NCBI GenBank assembly: GCA_009746045.1 | Contig: RPFO01000027.1 | Span: forward strand, 2,454,202 to 2,518,201 | Reading direction: 5' to 3' | Source of the DNA: Mesostigma viride | Lineage: Eukaryota > Streptophyta > Mesostigmatophyceae > Mesostigmatales > Mesostigmataceae | DNA: 64,000 bases | Part shown: piece after piece, positions 53,257 to 63,729 of the stretch | Numbering within the stretch: position 1 is the first letter of the stretch | How the letters are laid out: the number at the start of each line of letters is the position of its first letter | Translations under genes and position numbers: made by a program | Notes under the pieces: generated by a model | Databases searched by the model: none | The model's input: only the letters and a program-made list of their open reading frames with translations | Told to the model about the DNA's origin: nothing

Positions 53257-55347
53257 CTACGGCCCAAAGTGACGACGCCAGTCACGGGGGGGCAGTCTGC
53301 CCGCGAGGTCCCACACCACCTGGGGCACCCGCACCTGCAGGGCGCGGTGGAGCCCCACGTAATGGTCCACGGACGAAAACTGGCGCCACCGGCCACGCTT
53401 TTGGATGTCCGCGATTGGTACCCCGCGCAGGTAGTCATGGGTGGCCCCCCCGTGGCGCATGCTGTAGGGTGAAAACATCCCCCGCAAGCCAAGGAGGTCC
53501 CAGGCGGCGTGCCACCGCCGCAAGAAACGGCTGTAGCTGAGTGCGCCAAAGAGCAGCTCCTCGTGCGCCCGCCCAGCACACAGGGCGCCAAGCAACGTGA
53601 GTGAAAGTGAAAGGGGCTCAACAACCACCACTGCCTGGGCCTGGCCCTTGGCTGTCTTGGGGTCGCGTAGCAGCAGCGCACCCTGGTTACTGGGCCCCAG
53701 GCGGAAGTCCCCGCGCAGAGCCACGTCCCCCACGCGAAGCTTGAACGCTTCTCCGATGCGCAAGTATTGCTGAAAAACAATGATGCAGCAGCAGGCAGCT
53801 AATATCGAGCCTTGTGCACGAAGAATGTTTGCCACGAGGTACAGTAGCTGCCACGGGACGGGGTGAGGGCTCTGCACGGGAACTCGTCGCGCCCAGCCGG
53901 CCAGCAAGCGACGCGCCTCGTACCACCCCTTAATCTCGTTGGGGAAGTACAGCTGCAGCCCGCATAATGCGCGCACAACCATGGTCCGGCTTCCCCCTTC
54001 CTCATACACGCTGACCAGCCACTCACAAAAGACGCCTTCCGCCTCCGTCTTGGCCACGGGAGCGAGGGGTTGACCATACTCCACGTACGCCCTCAGCGCT
54101 CGGTGATATGCAGCTAGCGTGCTGGGCTGCACAGTGGCCTCCAGCAATTCCTGCCGCCCATGTGGCCCCGGATTGCTCTCCACGTCGCCATCCGCAGTGA
54201 GGTTGCGCACCCATCGACCACGACTGGGCGCGTCGGCCGGGTTGCGCTCCGACCTCACATACACCCAGTGGTAGCGGGTGTTGCTGGCCAGCCCTAGCGC
54301 GATCGCCCGGCGGCACCAGGCGTTCAGCCGGTAGGACGACGAACGCCCTTTGACGAGCGCACCGACAACTGCCGAATTGTCCACCAGCCGCACGTGACGT
54401 TGCTGCCAGTGAACCTGTGAGCGCAGGCCCCACTCGATCCCTTGCACAGCCGCACGAATCTCCTTCTCGTTGATGTGGGCCGAGGGATCGAGCCACCGGT
54501 GGGCAAGAGCGGTCCGCCACTGCGCCGCTGCCATGGCTCGGTGCTCAATCTCCCCTGTGCGCTCCACGCTGGCCGTCTCAGAGTCCACACAGAGCGTCTT
54601 CCAGCCCTTCCGCTCCCGACAGTTGGACAGGCCACGCACCGCAGGCGCCTCCCACCGGCTGTACACCACCCCAGAACCGTGGGTTGACGCATCAGTGGCC
54701 ACCACGGTGCAGCTCAGGGGCTGGTCGCGCTGCGCATGCACCAGCGGGGCCAAGTCCATTGCAGCCTGGAGCTCTTCCCTTACACTACCCCACAGCCGAT
54801 AGCTCCAGCCCCGCTTGTGCACCAGGACTTGCTGCAGCAAGCGGTAGGCGTGAAACCAGATGGACAGTAGACCCCGACGCAGCAAGTGGACCCACACCCA
54901 CCGTCCCAGCAACGAGGCCAGTTGGTGGTAAGTGGCCCGTCCACGCCCCAGCATTGCCTGCGTGTCGCGCACCAAGGCCGCCATCCGGGCCGCGCTCGGC
55001 CGCATGGACCCGTCCTGGCAGAACTCAATCCCCAAGATTTCCACCGGGCGCCCCTCCTCAGCTCTCTCCACCTTCTTCTCGTTGACCACCAACCCCTTGG
55101 GACCGTAGCTCTCCTCGCACGCCTTGGTGAGCACGGCGTTGGTCTCCTCCGCGCTCCGCCCATGGGTGACCCCCAGATCATCGATCATGACCAGCTGAGC
55201 GGGATGTGGGGGATCCTCCGGCAGCAGCCGCCACGCTGCACTGGCCGCGCTCTCCACCAACTCCAGCCGGTCCATGCCATCCCCGCGCACTGTGCGCACC
55301 CCCATCAAGTGCATGGGATATGACAGCCCTCTCTTGGCATCGAGCAC
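53257..55347 (-). CDS. DIRS-like pol: RT C-terminus, RNase H, 2A-like motif, tyrosine recombinase
   Basis: A 696-codon open frame. RT: AQLVMIDDLGVTHGRS holds the catalytic xxDD; NEKKVERAEEGRPVEILGIE and YHQLASLLGRWVW follow. RNase H: VVATDASTHGSGVV (first Asp), EKEIRAAVQGIEWG (Glu), VRLVDNSAVVGAL (Asp) and SERNPADAPSRG. Then LTADGDVESNPGP, matching the 2A consensus D(V/I)ExNPGP, with the skip point between codons 54166-54168 and 54163-54165. The ~303-residue product after it is a tyrosine recombinase: LRIGEAFKLRVGDV (Arg), YSMRHGGATHDYL (Arg), RGRW (Trp), DHYVGLHR (Tyr). The RT N-terminus is in another frame after a one-base deletion near 55345. Confidence 0.9.
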   Translation of the reverse strand: MLDAKRGLSYPMHLMGVRTVRGDGMDRLELVESAASAAWRLLPEDPPHPAQLVMIDDLGVTHGRSAEETNAVLTKACEESYGPKGLVVNEKKVERAEEGRPVEILGIEFCQDGSMRPSAARMAALVRDTQAMLGRGRATYHQLASLLGRWVWVHLLRRGLLSIWFHAYRLLQQVLVHKRGWSYRLWGSVREELQAAMDLAPLVHAQRDQPLSCTVVATDASTHGSGVVYSRWEAPAVRGLSNCRERKGWKTLCVDSETASVERTGEIEHRAMAAAQWRTALAHRWLDPSAHINEKEIRAAVQGIEWGLRSQVHWQQRHVRLVDNSAVVGALVKGRSSSYRLNAWCRRAIALGLASNTRYHWVYVRSERNPADAPSRGRWVRNLTADGDVESNPGPHGRQELLEATVQPSTLAAYHRALRAYVEYGQPLAPVAKTEAEGVFCEWLVSVYEEGGSRTMVVRALCGLQLYFPNEIKGWYEARRLLAGWARRVPVQSPHPVPWQLLYLVANILRAQGSILAACCCIIVFQQYLRIGEAFKLRVGDVALRGDFRLGPSNQGALLLRDPKTAKGQAQAVVVVEPLSLSLTLLGALCAGRAHEELLFGALSYSRFLRRWHAAWDLLGLRGMFSPYSMRHGGATHDYLRGVPIADIQKRGRWRQFSSVDHYVGLHRALQVRVPQVVWDLAGRLPPRDWRRHFGP
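54163..54189 (-). other. 2A-like ribosome-skipping motif GDVESNPGP
   Basis: Minus-strand codons ggc gac gtg gag agc aat ccg ggg cca. All invariant positions of the 2A consensus (D-V-E-x-N-P-G-P) are present, and it sits in a linker between the RNase H terminus and the YR N-terminal domain. Confidence 0.85.
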
Positions 55348-56343
55348 CCCGCCCCGTAGAGACAGTGCAGGTGGGCAACCTGTGCAAGGACCACCGAGTG
55401 GCTCCAGCCCATGACAAGGACCCGGAACCTGGGGTACAACTTTCGCCGTCGTCCCAGCTGGCCGACCTCATCGGACCACACGGGGGGCAGCGAGAAATAG
55501 GGGCGCCAGCTCTCAGGTACCTCGAACCGGTAATAGTAGGTGTCAAGGTCTGTCTTGCCCGAATAGCATGGCGCCCCCACACTCAGCTCAGCGACCTCGC
55601 CCAAGTTAGGCAGGTAACAGGTAGGCGGCTTGAGGAAGCGCCGGTTGCACGGCACCATATTCCCTATAAACCGCTGCCGTCGTTCGCTGGGCTCCACAAC
55701 CCCGGGGTCTTTCTTGGGGACGGCAAAACAGCCGTTCACCACAGGCGGCGCCTCCTCACTGTACTCGATCATCCGCCTGATGCTCAGTCGTGCGTACGCC
55801 GCATCGCTTGCACAACCATGAGACACCCGGCCCCGCCGCATCCACGCCCCCGCCTCCGCGTCGCATCTTTGTAGAATGTTGTTTATGTCCTCATACGTCC
55901 TCTGCCATGCCTCCGGCAGGCAGTCCAGCAGCTTGACACTACCTGCAGCTCCTCCTTTTGGCAGTGCCAGCCTCTCCGGGTCAATAATTTCGTATTGACC
56001 GCCCGGCCCGTATGGCGCGGGCTCTGCGTCCCCCGTGTCTGTCGCCTCCGCTACGGCGGTAAGCCGGCGGTTGTAGACGCGGGCAGCATCCTCCATCCCT
56101 TGTAGGGCGGCCCTTTGGGCGACGGTGCAGGGGCTCGCAGTAATAGCCTGCTGCTGCACCGCCGGTCCACCGGACCGTTCCCGGGTCCTGCCCCACAGCC
56201 AGTTCAGGCCCCTTGTGGCCCGCTCTTGACACCGCAGCCTTGCTCTGGCACGCAGAGCGCGCTGCAGCCTGCGGTTGGATCGCAGGCGGCTGCGGTCGAG
56301 CGGGGGACCATCTTCACTGGCAGCGGGAGCACACCCCTGCCCC
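55305..56343 (-). pseudogene. DIRS-like RT, N-terminal part (D1)
   Basis: Open frame continuing past the gag stop at 56344: GQYEIIDPERLALPKGGAAG, EEAPPVVNGCFAVPKKDPGV, RFLKPPTCYLPNLGEVAELS, GKTDLDTYYYRFEVPESWRP (motif A region), SLPPVWSDEVGQ and LVMGWSHSVVLAQ (motif B). It leaves the main frame near 55345, where one base is missing against D3. It is joined to 53257-55347 in a functional copy. Confidence 0.8.
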
Positions 56344-57086
56344 TCACTTGTCCTTTTTGGCCGCCGCCGCCGCCGCCGATGCCAGCTCCGCCTCCTGGCG
56401 AGCCGCCTTCCGCGCTGCCCGGGCTGCTGCGCTTCCAATAGTACTGCCCTCCACCAGTGGCAGCAGGTGCATCGCCCCGTTGTTCCAGCCGCTGGTCTTC
56501 TCCACCATGAGGAACGCCTCGACCACACGCGCCAGGTACTCGAAGCAGGCCAGCTCCGTCACCACATCCTCCCCCAGCTCTTGGATGGCCACATCCAGAA
56601 TGTAGGTCAGGTTGTTGCACACCAGATGGTGCGTGCTGTTCTTCCACCCCCGCGGGGGGCTCCCGGTGCAGCCCCAACGCCCTCCTGCTCCTTGCGAAGG
56701 GCCAAGCGGGCCTGCAGGCTCCCGTGCGCGACCTGGCGCGCATCCAGCACCTGCAGCGGCAGCACCCTGTCGTCGCGGTCCTTGACCAACAGGCGCCAGG
56801 CCACTTTGAAAGCTCGCCGGGGGAGACGCACCCCCTTGGTGGTTCGGCGCAGGTCTCTCTCCCTCACACGCTCCCGCGATCGACGCGAGCTCCGCTGGGA
56901 GGAGTCCCGACTCGTGCTCCGGCTGCTGGACCGCTGCCGCTCCTTGCGACGCTCGCGGGAGCGATCCCGACGCCCCTTGGGCTCCGCAGAACGGCCCCTG
57001 CCATGCCCACGTCGCTCCCGGGACTTGTCGCGGCGCGACCGAGCGCCACCCCTGCCCCTGCCACGGCCTCTGCTCTCGCTGTCGGA

Positions 57087-57149
<63 letters not shown>

Positions 57150-58330
57150 GCGACTCTCGTCGCTCCCACTGCTGGTGTCTGTCGAGCCTGGGCTGCTCCC
57201 GCGCCGCGCGCGTCTCTTCTCCTGGCGCTTGCTCTTCGGATGGCCCTTGCCCCCCTTGTCCTCGCGCTGGCTCTTCCCTTTCCTCGCGTCCCTCCTCTTC
57301 CCCCGCGCCAGGGCTTGCAACTCCGCTCCGATGAGCTCGCGGACGCCCGCCAGAAGGGCAGCATTCTCTGCCAGCTTTCGGTTCCTGCCCTGAGACTTCT
57401 TTCCCTTGGCGCGAGCAGCAGCAGGGGCCAGCTGCTCGCGCGCGTCCAAAAAATCCTCAGAGCTCGTCGCGTCCTCCTCTTCCTCGTCGGTGCCGTTGCT
57501 GGGAGGATCCTTTCGGGTCCTTTCGCCCCTGGCTGGACCAGTCTTCCCCTTGCCCCCAGTGGCCACTGGGGGCTTCTTCATCTCTAGAGTAATCACTACA
57601 ATACGGTTCATAGGAGACGCGAAATGAGTGAGAATGTTACCCGAGCTGTACCGAGGATTCGCACCGTCGATTCAACAATTGTTGGTTCGTTTTGCGCCAT
57701 TTGGCGAGCATCGACTGGAGCCTGAACCTAGCGGGGGGAATCATGCGGGGGAATCTTGCGGGGATTAAATTCCGAACCTGACTTTAGCGAAGTCCTACTG
57801 CATTTTGATTGGTTACACGGTACTACATTTTCGTCACTGAAAATTTTCTATAGTTGCGTTTGTGGATCGTGCGTTCCGATGAAAATTTCGTGTTCAGTGA
57901 CCAGATCACAATTTGATCCGGGCGCAAAATGATTGGCTTTACGGTATGAACCAAAAACGAAATTTTAGTATCTAAGCTCCGCAGCGCTTGCTGAATTTGC
58001 CCCGGAAGCCCGGGGGCACTTTCCCCGCTGAAAAAGGTGTCCGCGGAAGCGTATTGTAGTGATGGCCTTGCACAACATGGAACCCATGTCGGAATCACTT
58101 GACCCCTCACTAATCTGGAGCCCTGCAGTCTTGAGAAACTGTCCCAAGGATGTCAAACGACCCTCAGACATAGTAGTAAGCCTTTGGGCCCAGTTTGGAC
58201 CGAGATACTCAGTCAAGAACTTCAAAGTCGTTAACAGCTCCTTGCCCCCCTGAAAATACGATTTTTTCACATTTAATAAGAAATCTCGGTCTACTGCCTC
58301 AAGGGTGGTGTCTTCGTGATCACTAGCCAT
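56344..58330 (-). pseudogene. DIRS-like gag with Arg/Ser-rich region (D1)
   Basis: ATG at 58330 (MASDHEDTTLEAVDRDFLLN; an in-frame upstream ATG at 58342 adds four residues). KFLTEYLGPNWAQRLTTMSE and SDSDMGSMLCKAI run to the CACTA-like insert (57594-58061). Beyond it: LEMKKPPVATGGKGKTGPAR, DEEEEDATSSEDFLDAREQL, an Ala/Lys helix, poly-Ser, and an RS region (SRRDKSRERRGHGRGRSAEP, DRSRERRKERQRSSSRSTSR). A frameshift near 56640 precedes the conserved C-terminal block VTELACFEYLARVVEAFLMV and the Lys-rich end. The RS region probably binds RNA. Confidence 0.75.
57594..58061. mobile_element. CACTA-like MITE in D1 gag
   Basis: Inverted ends CACTACAATACG, AT duplicated at 57592-57593 and 58062-58063. 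D2 has the empty site TCTAGAGTAATGGCCTTGCA. CACTA-starting ends suggest EnSpm/CACTA; a two-base target is unusual but reported for algae-type members as far as I recall, so the superfamily is tentative. Non-coding. Confidence 0.75.
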
Positions 58331-58717
58331 TATAGAATTCAAAGATGAAGAAATTTCTCACAACTAGGCTCAATATTCCGCAATCTTGGAGACTGAGAAA
58401 AATTTCGGACTGAAAATTTGTCACTCAGTTCTACCTTGCGGACTTTTACTCCCGTTGCGCAAACCCGTCAAAACTTGGTGCGAAAACCGTCAAAATATTG
58501 CCCGCTATTGTCTCACGATTAGTTTGACACCAACTTTGTCAAAAACGGTGAAGTATTGCTCTAGTTGTGTTGAAAACTGATAAGCTGGCTTGGCAGCCAT
58601 CACCACCTTGAAATACATCGCATCAACGTTGCATCCGTGACACACGCAAGTGCGGCGCCCCGCTGGCGCGGCGCTCCATGTAAGAATGACCTCAGAATAC
58701 TACTGTACTAGATCTAG
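58331..58717 (-). repeat. D1 leader and inner part of A1
   Basis: Leader matches D2 5386-5622. A1 is present from GATCTAGTACAGTAGTATTC to GCTTATCAG; its outer part is separated by E4, which begins at 58718. Confidence 0.75.
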
Positions 58718-59386
58718 TGTTACGTCCCAGCCCAGACACACCTAGCCTGAGCTACGTAGCGAAAGACCCTTCTTGCCGGAATTAGGAATAATTCAAGGTA
58801 GCCTAACGTAGGTTGCGCTTCACGACGTGAGTCGTGAGATATCTGACATCACGGCTTGATGCCAAGCTAATTATTACACACTTATAATGGCTAGCAACAC
58901 CAAGTACAAATGGATAATTGCCCCGGGTTCAATGTGTAGGCGTATTCGCACTTATCATTCATCAAACCAAGAGGACGAGACTCTCGTCCTCGGACCAATT
59001 TCACCTAGGTCTGCCACTACGCTGGCAAGGGGCGCCGACATGGCGCCGACCTTCCAAAGCATGCAGTCCACACAGGATCCTCGGGTCAACATCGACCCTC
59101 GCCTACAGAATCCACGCATGAGTACAATATCTCAACTAGCTATAAAGTACGCAGCGCGGCGCGACTGCACCGGCCCCTAGAAGATACACGCATACAACAA
59201 CCTAGGCCCAAAATAACTGGTCCGAATCACACAAACTGTCATAGTTCCATACAAAAGTCCTGACCAAGGGACAATTCCCAAATTAAGTCCCGAAATGAGT
59301 CCCAAAGTCCTACGGACCATGACAACAAGTCAAACTACATAATTTATTCCATTGTTACGTCCGTCCAAAAGGGCCGGGACGTAACA
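58718..59386 (-). repeat. 3' LTR of E4
   Basis: Ends TGTTACGTCCC / GGGACGTAACA, an 11-base perfect inverted pair. Confidence 0.75.
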
Positions 59387-59402
59387 CTCCTCCCCCCCCA
59401 CG
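59387..59402 (-). promoter_or_regulatory. Polypurine tract of E4
   Basis: Minus-strand GGGGGGGGAGGAG directly abutting the LTR. Confidence 0.65.
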
Positions 59403-60200
59403 GGGGTCGGTAGTCCCTACCGTACAAGAGATAGAAAGGAAACAAGTAAGCTACTATAAGAGTACTATGTCCCAACCCCGGTTCACCCGCGGGTTAGTAA
59501 TACCAATTCCTCTAGAGGTTGATACACAGGACCAACCCTGACGTAGTAGCATGAAACAGGATGACAGGATAATTCCACTATCCGTCATAAGACTCTCACA
59601 ACCATCTCAGCGACCGCCGTTGTTGGCGCGCCGATCCACTGGTCTGGAACCATCTTAGGGGGCGCCACCGCGTGCCCTATCCCATCCACATAATAATGCA
59701 CAGTCCATGTAATCCCGCGCAACCAGTCCTGAAGTCCTGAGCAGCCTCAAACTTGATGAAATGTTGACCATTGGGGTACTATGTCCCAGCCCTTGTGCAC
59801 CCCAACGGGCTAGTGAAACTCAGGTCCCCCCAGACTTGCCACGCAAGGGCAACTCTTTATATAGCCAATCGGGACTGTCAGCAGGAGGGAATATTTTTCA
59901 TGCATACAACTTGATGATCCGGCCGACGAGGTGGCCAGTCATGTATCCCGTCCAGCCGAAACCCAGCCTTACAGCGCGACTGATGCGCGTAATCACATGA
60001 CGATTAAGAAGTACTACTAGCGTCGACGACGGTGAGGCACAGCATGCAGTGCAGGCCCCATACTCAGAAGCGAGGGCGTGCACTAGAAGAATCTGATCCA
60101 TCGCCTCACTACCGACAGTTGTACGCGTCCTCTCCAATACAGGCGCGCCGTGAGCCAACCGACCATGCAACATGGCCGTCCCTTGGAGTGGCTGTATAGA
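59403..60200. other. E4 interior, no gene
   Basis: Contains two related segments starting TACTATGTCCCA(A/G)CCC (59464 and 59778). No coding domain seen. Confidence 0.4.
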
Positions 60201-60204
60201 TAGA

Positions 60205-60420
60205 GGGGGAAGCCCTAGCGTGGCCGCTAGAGTGCGCCTCCCCTGCACCTGCGAACGCATGCAGGTGCCCGCAAGGCCCTAGTGTGTCCACTAGAGTGCG
60301 CCCCGCCGTCTCTGTCCAGCGCAGGAAACAGTCAAAGTCGATCAACACCGGAAACTTGGATAATATGGCACGTTAAGTGCCCAAAACTAGCAGGGCCCCA
60401 GCGTGTACACTGGAGTGCGC
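60205..60420 (+). repeat. Three variant copies of the DIRS 3' hairpin
   Basis: CTAGCG-TGGC-CGCTAG (60215-60230), CTAGTG-TGTC-CACTAG (60279-60294) and CCAGCG-TGTA-CACTGG (60398-60413), each followed by AGTGCGCC. Stem changes are largely compensated. Confidence 0.65.
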
Positions 60421-60739
60421 CCTGCCAACTCCTCCACGAAGCTGCAGTAAGTTAGGCACACACCACTCCAGCCGACGTGCATAGACCGGAGCAGTCGCCT
60501 GTCCCCGCATTCCTTACTGCCAATGTGCCTGAACTCCACCGCAAGCGGGGGAAAACTCCTCAGCTCGCAGTCACACCCTCCGTGACACTCGCACCGCAAG
60601 AGCACGGTTGATGTTTGCGCAGGCCCATATGCATGTGATGCTCGAGGCCGCCGACGTGGACTGCATAGCGCCCGCAATGCACGCACTTATATAATGCAAT
60701 GGGCAGGTCGGGGAATGACACGCCTTGCAGGAACTGCCG

Positions 60740-61660
60740 TATCAGTAACGTTGCCCCTGCGAGACACCGTGCTGCTCATGGAGTAGGGCCGAAGCAACCC
60801 CGCAGTCCCAAACAAGAGCGCCTCGGGCTTGATCGCGCCCAGCACACAGGTGCTCCAGCACATACAGCGATCGTGGGCCGGGGTCAAACCCGCGCACGAC
60901 CGATCCGCCTGTCCACCCCGCTTGGCTGTCTTGCCCAGGATCCCGAATCCCGCAACAGAAACACGCCCCTATGTATGGAGTCCCCACCGCGCATCGCCAC
61001 ATCCCCCACTCGAAGCTTGAAGACCTCTCACCACCCCTGTACCAGTGCCTGGCCATGGGGTAGAGTACGTTTTGAAGCCCATACAGCCCGCCCGCCATGC
61101 ACATGGAACGCCCTGCTCTGAGTCCCTCATCCATGCAACCTCGTAGGCGCGCGGACACGAGCCACTTGCAAATCACGCTCGATCGGCCTCCACCAGTGGT
61201 GCAAGGGACAACTCCCTACCGAGCTCAGCCCACAGGAGGGACGCGAACACTGCGCGATGGTAGCCATGCACAGGGTCGCGGGCAGTGACTAGGTGCTCAG
61301 ACTCCAGCAGCTCGATCCTGCCTGCCTCTCCGTCTCGGGTCGCCGTTACTACAGTCCCCGTGACTCGCCCTCGACGGCCAGATCCCGCACGTCCCATGTA
61401 CCTCAGTGCTCTGCCATGGCTCAGCGCGCGTCAGCGCTGGGTCCGCTCAGAGCGGATGTACTGGCCCAATGCAGTGATACGGGTGTTACTCGGACACCGG
61501 CAGTCTGCGGGCCGACAGCGCCACATCATGTGGCATCGGCACCATGCACGCGCACAGTTGAGGCGGTGAGACAATGACCGGGCACTGCCACCGGCTTCTG
61601 ATGCAACCACGACCGGCACCAGTGCAACCAGTGCAACCGCGACCGGCTGGGTCATCCACC
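60740..61660 (-). pseudogene. Relic DIRS RNase H end and tyrosine recombinase
   Basis: Scattered minus-strand frames align in order with D1 pol: a RLN..AWCR block and NTR....YIRSER (D1 SNTRYHWVYVRSERNPADAP), GRIELLESEHLVTA...YHRAV (D1 GRQELLEATVQPSTLAAYHR), CKWLVS and ALCGLQ-like (D1 CEWLVS), and RGGERSSSFEWGM (D1 RIGEAFKLRVGDV). The 2A codons are not preserved. Heavily frameshifted. Confidence 0.6.
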
Positions 61661-62456
61661 ACTACTGCTGGCAGTACGTGCTGTCGCCATGCAACTGCAC
61701 CGTGCCCGCATATGCTTGCAGCCCCGGGGACCCTTACTCCCGACAGTCGCGGCGGACGCGGCGCGCCCTGCATGCACGGTTACGCGAGCCCAAGAGTGCT
61801 CTGACCCAGCTAGGCGTCGACTCAATGCCGGGGTAGCCAATTGGTTGGCTACCGACAATTCGACAAGGTGCTGTACATCTGTTTGCCGGCCGACCACGAT
61901 TCAGTACAGGCTCCGCCCTGCCTGATCGCCCAGTCGCATCGGGGTTGCAACAGCCTCCATGCACCGTGCCGTCTCCATGCACCGTGCCGCACTAGTGAAA
62001 TTAATCACGTGCAGGTGCACGAGAAGCCAAGCACGTCCCTCACGCGCTAGGAAGTCAGGGAGCCGTGACTCATAGCCGCCCGCCGGAAGGCTCCCTATAA
62101 TAATACTTGGCCGCGTGCCATGGGACTCCGCGTCCGTTGGTCACGCGGGACGCGACGTGCAGTCAGGCCGTAGTCTGGGGTCGCTGGCACTCGCTGCCGA
62201 ATCCGGCATCCCACGCGGAGATGCCTCGGTACGGACGCCTTAGTAGTAGAATCATCAAGCATCCGGTGAGCCCATGTCCAAAAAGGCTAGGACCATGTGC
62301 ACATGCGGTGCTGAGTGCCTGACGTGGTCCTCTTCGGGACGACCCGTTCAAGCCCACCACCACTTGCGCATTATCCCATAGAGAATATAGCATGGAGAAA
62401 ATATATTATATAGAAAATAGAGAATATCGAAAATATATAATATCCGCACACTGGCG
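61661..62456. other. No gene recognised
   Basis: Only short frames; an AT-rich segment lies at 62385-62450. Confidence 0.4.
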
Positions 62457-62562
62457 CATCGATCCCTGGCATGGCAGTAGAAGGGTCGTCGGATCCACGC
62501 GCGGCTGCGCATCGATCCCTGGCATGGCAGTAGAAGGGTCGTCGGATCCACACGCGGCTGCG
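62457..62562. repeat. 53-base tandem duplication
   Basis: Unit starts CATCGATCCCTGGCATGGCA; second copy at 62510 with one or two differences. Confidence 0.8.
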
Positions 62563-62879
62563 GTGGATTCCTACATAGATGACCGGCTCGATCCAAAGCC
62601 GAACCGTGCCGATCATACAGGAGCTAGATATAATTAAGAAGAGTATGGTATCATAAAGAAGTGTAGTGGACCAGTACAAGTACTTAGTATATAAAAGGTA
62701 GGTATAGTAAAGAAGTATATGGTATTATTAGTAGCCATCTGGTTTCATACGCTCTGCGACCCCTCCCCTTCCCCCGGGGACGACGCGTCCACGCGATCGT
62801 CCAATTACTGCCAAGGAGTCAAGGATGCTGGACCGCCGGGCGCTCGTGTGTAATGCGATATGCCCTATACTCGCGTCAG

Positions 62880-63198
62880 GGCACCAAAAGGAACCATCGG
62901 GAAACCAAACCACTCGCCGGCGCACGCGAATGTCCACATCCTGCGCGTCCAAAGTCGAGCCCAATGATGATGTCCGCTGCGCCCAGCGGTGCGATGGTCG
63001 CAGCCAGGTCGAACGGGGTGCCTTGCAGCACACCTTTGATATCTGCCAGACCGGGCGATTGGTGTTGGCGACCATCCGAGTGGGTCAGATGCACGGCCGT
63101 CCGGTGTGGGGGCTGGGCGTCAGGCCCAGCCGGCGCACCAGTGCCGCGTTGATGAAGGACGTGGAAGCGCCTGTGTCGACCAAAAACTTGACATCCAT
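62880..63198 (-). pseudogene. Aspartic protease (E4)
   Basis: Minus strand: KFLVDTGASTSFINAALVRR (catalytic D-T-G), then after a frameshift VHLTHSDGRQHQSPGLADIK and ADIIIGLDFGR, the distal motif of Ty3/gypsy-type proteases. Truncated after that. Confidence 0.75.
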
Positions 63199-63246
63199 GA
63201 CGGTTGGTTGGCCGTGTCTGAATATATTATTACATTCTCATAATAA

Positions 63247-63490
63247 AATATCCCATTACCGCCAACGGTACCCTATATAAAACCACTAGTGCTAGACGCC
63301 TAATAGTAATTTCCCATTACCGCCAACGGCGTCTATGCATGGGGTCAGTGTATGATTCCAAACACCCCCCTTACTGCTGATAGCATGATAACAGGGTGAC
63401 CTGCTACTGTGCAGGACCAATGCACCCTTCGTACTACTGACATCATGATAACAGGGTGACCTGCTACTGTGCAGGACCAATGCACCCTTG
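63247..63490. repeat. Short direct repeats in E4
   Basis: TCCCATTACCGCCAACGG occurs twice (about 63250 and 63311). A 60-base unit with ATGATAACAGGGTGACCTGC is duplicated at 63370-63429 and 63430-63489. Confidence 0.75.
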
Positions 63491-63729
63491 GTATTTGGTA
63501 CAGATGTGGGGCAAAACAGACCCCCCCCCTTGCCCTACACAGGTGGGCATTCTCAGAATGGCTAAGGTGGCCAGCCACTAGGACTGGAAAAGCGCACCGG
63601 AGTGAACATATTATAAAAATATAATTATTAGTTAAATATACTTATATATATATATTATAGTATACTTCCCAGCGGCAAACTCGTAACCGGCCACTGCTGG
63701 TGACTCAAAGGTCGCACGCTGTCCGGAGG

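Larger units (their letters stand above)
40352..58717 (-). mobile_element. DIRS-like YR retrotransposon D1 (nearly complete)
   Basis: On the minus strand: A1 (58570-58717, its outer part cut by E4), leader, gag, pol (RT-RNase H-2A-YR), then B1 (52978-53125), A2 (52458-52975) and B2 (52383-52440 plus 40352-40450). B2 is split by transposon X; a CACTA-like MITE splits gag. The A1...B1-A2-B2 split direct repeats and YR place it with DIRS/PAT/Ngaro-type elements. It is the best-preserved DIRS copy in the window. Confidence 0.85.

Noticed and set aside
63370-63489. CRISPR-like repeats
   Set aside because: Only two adjacent copies of a 60-base unit with no variable spacers, in a eukaryotic retroelement.
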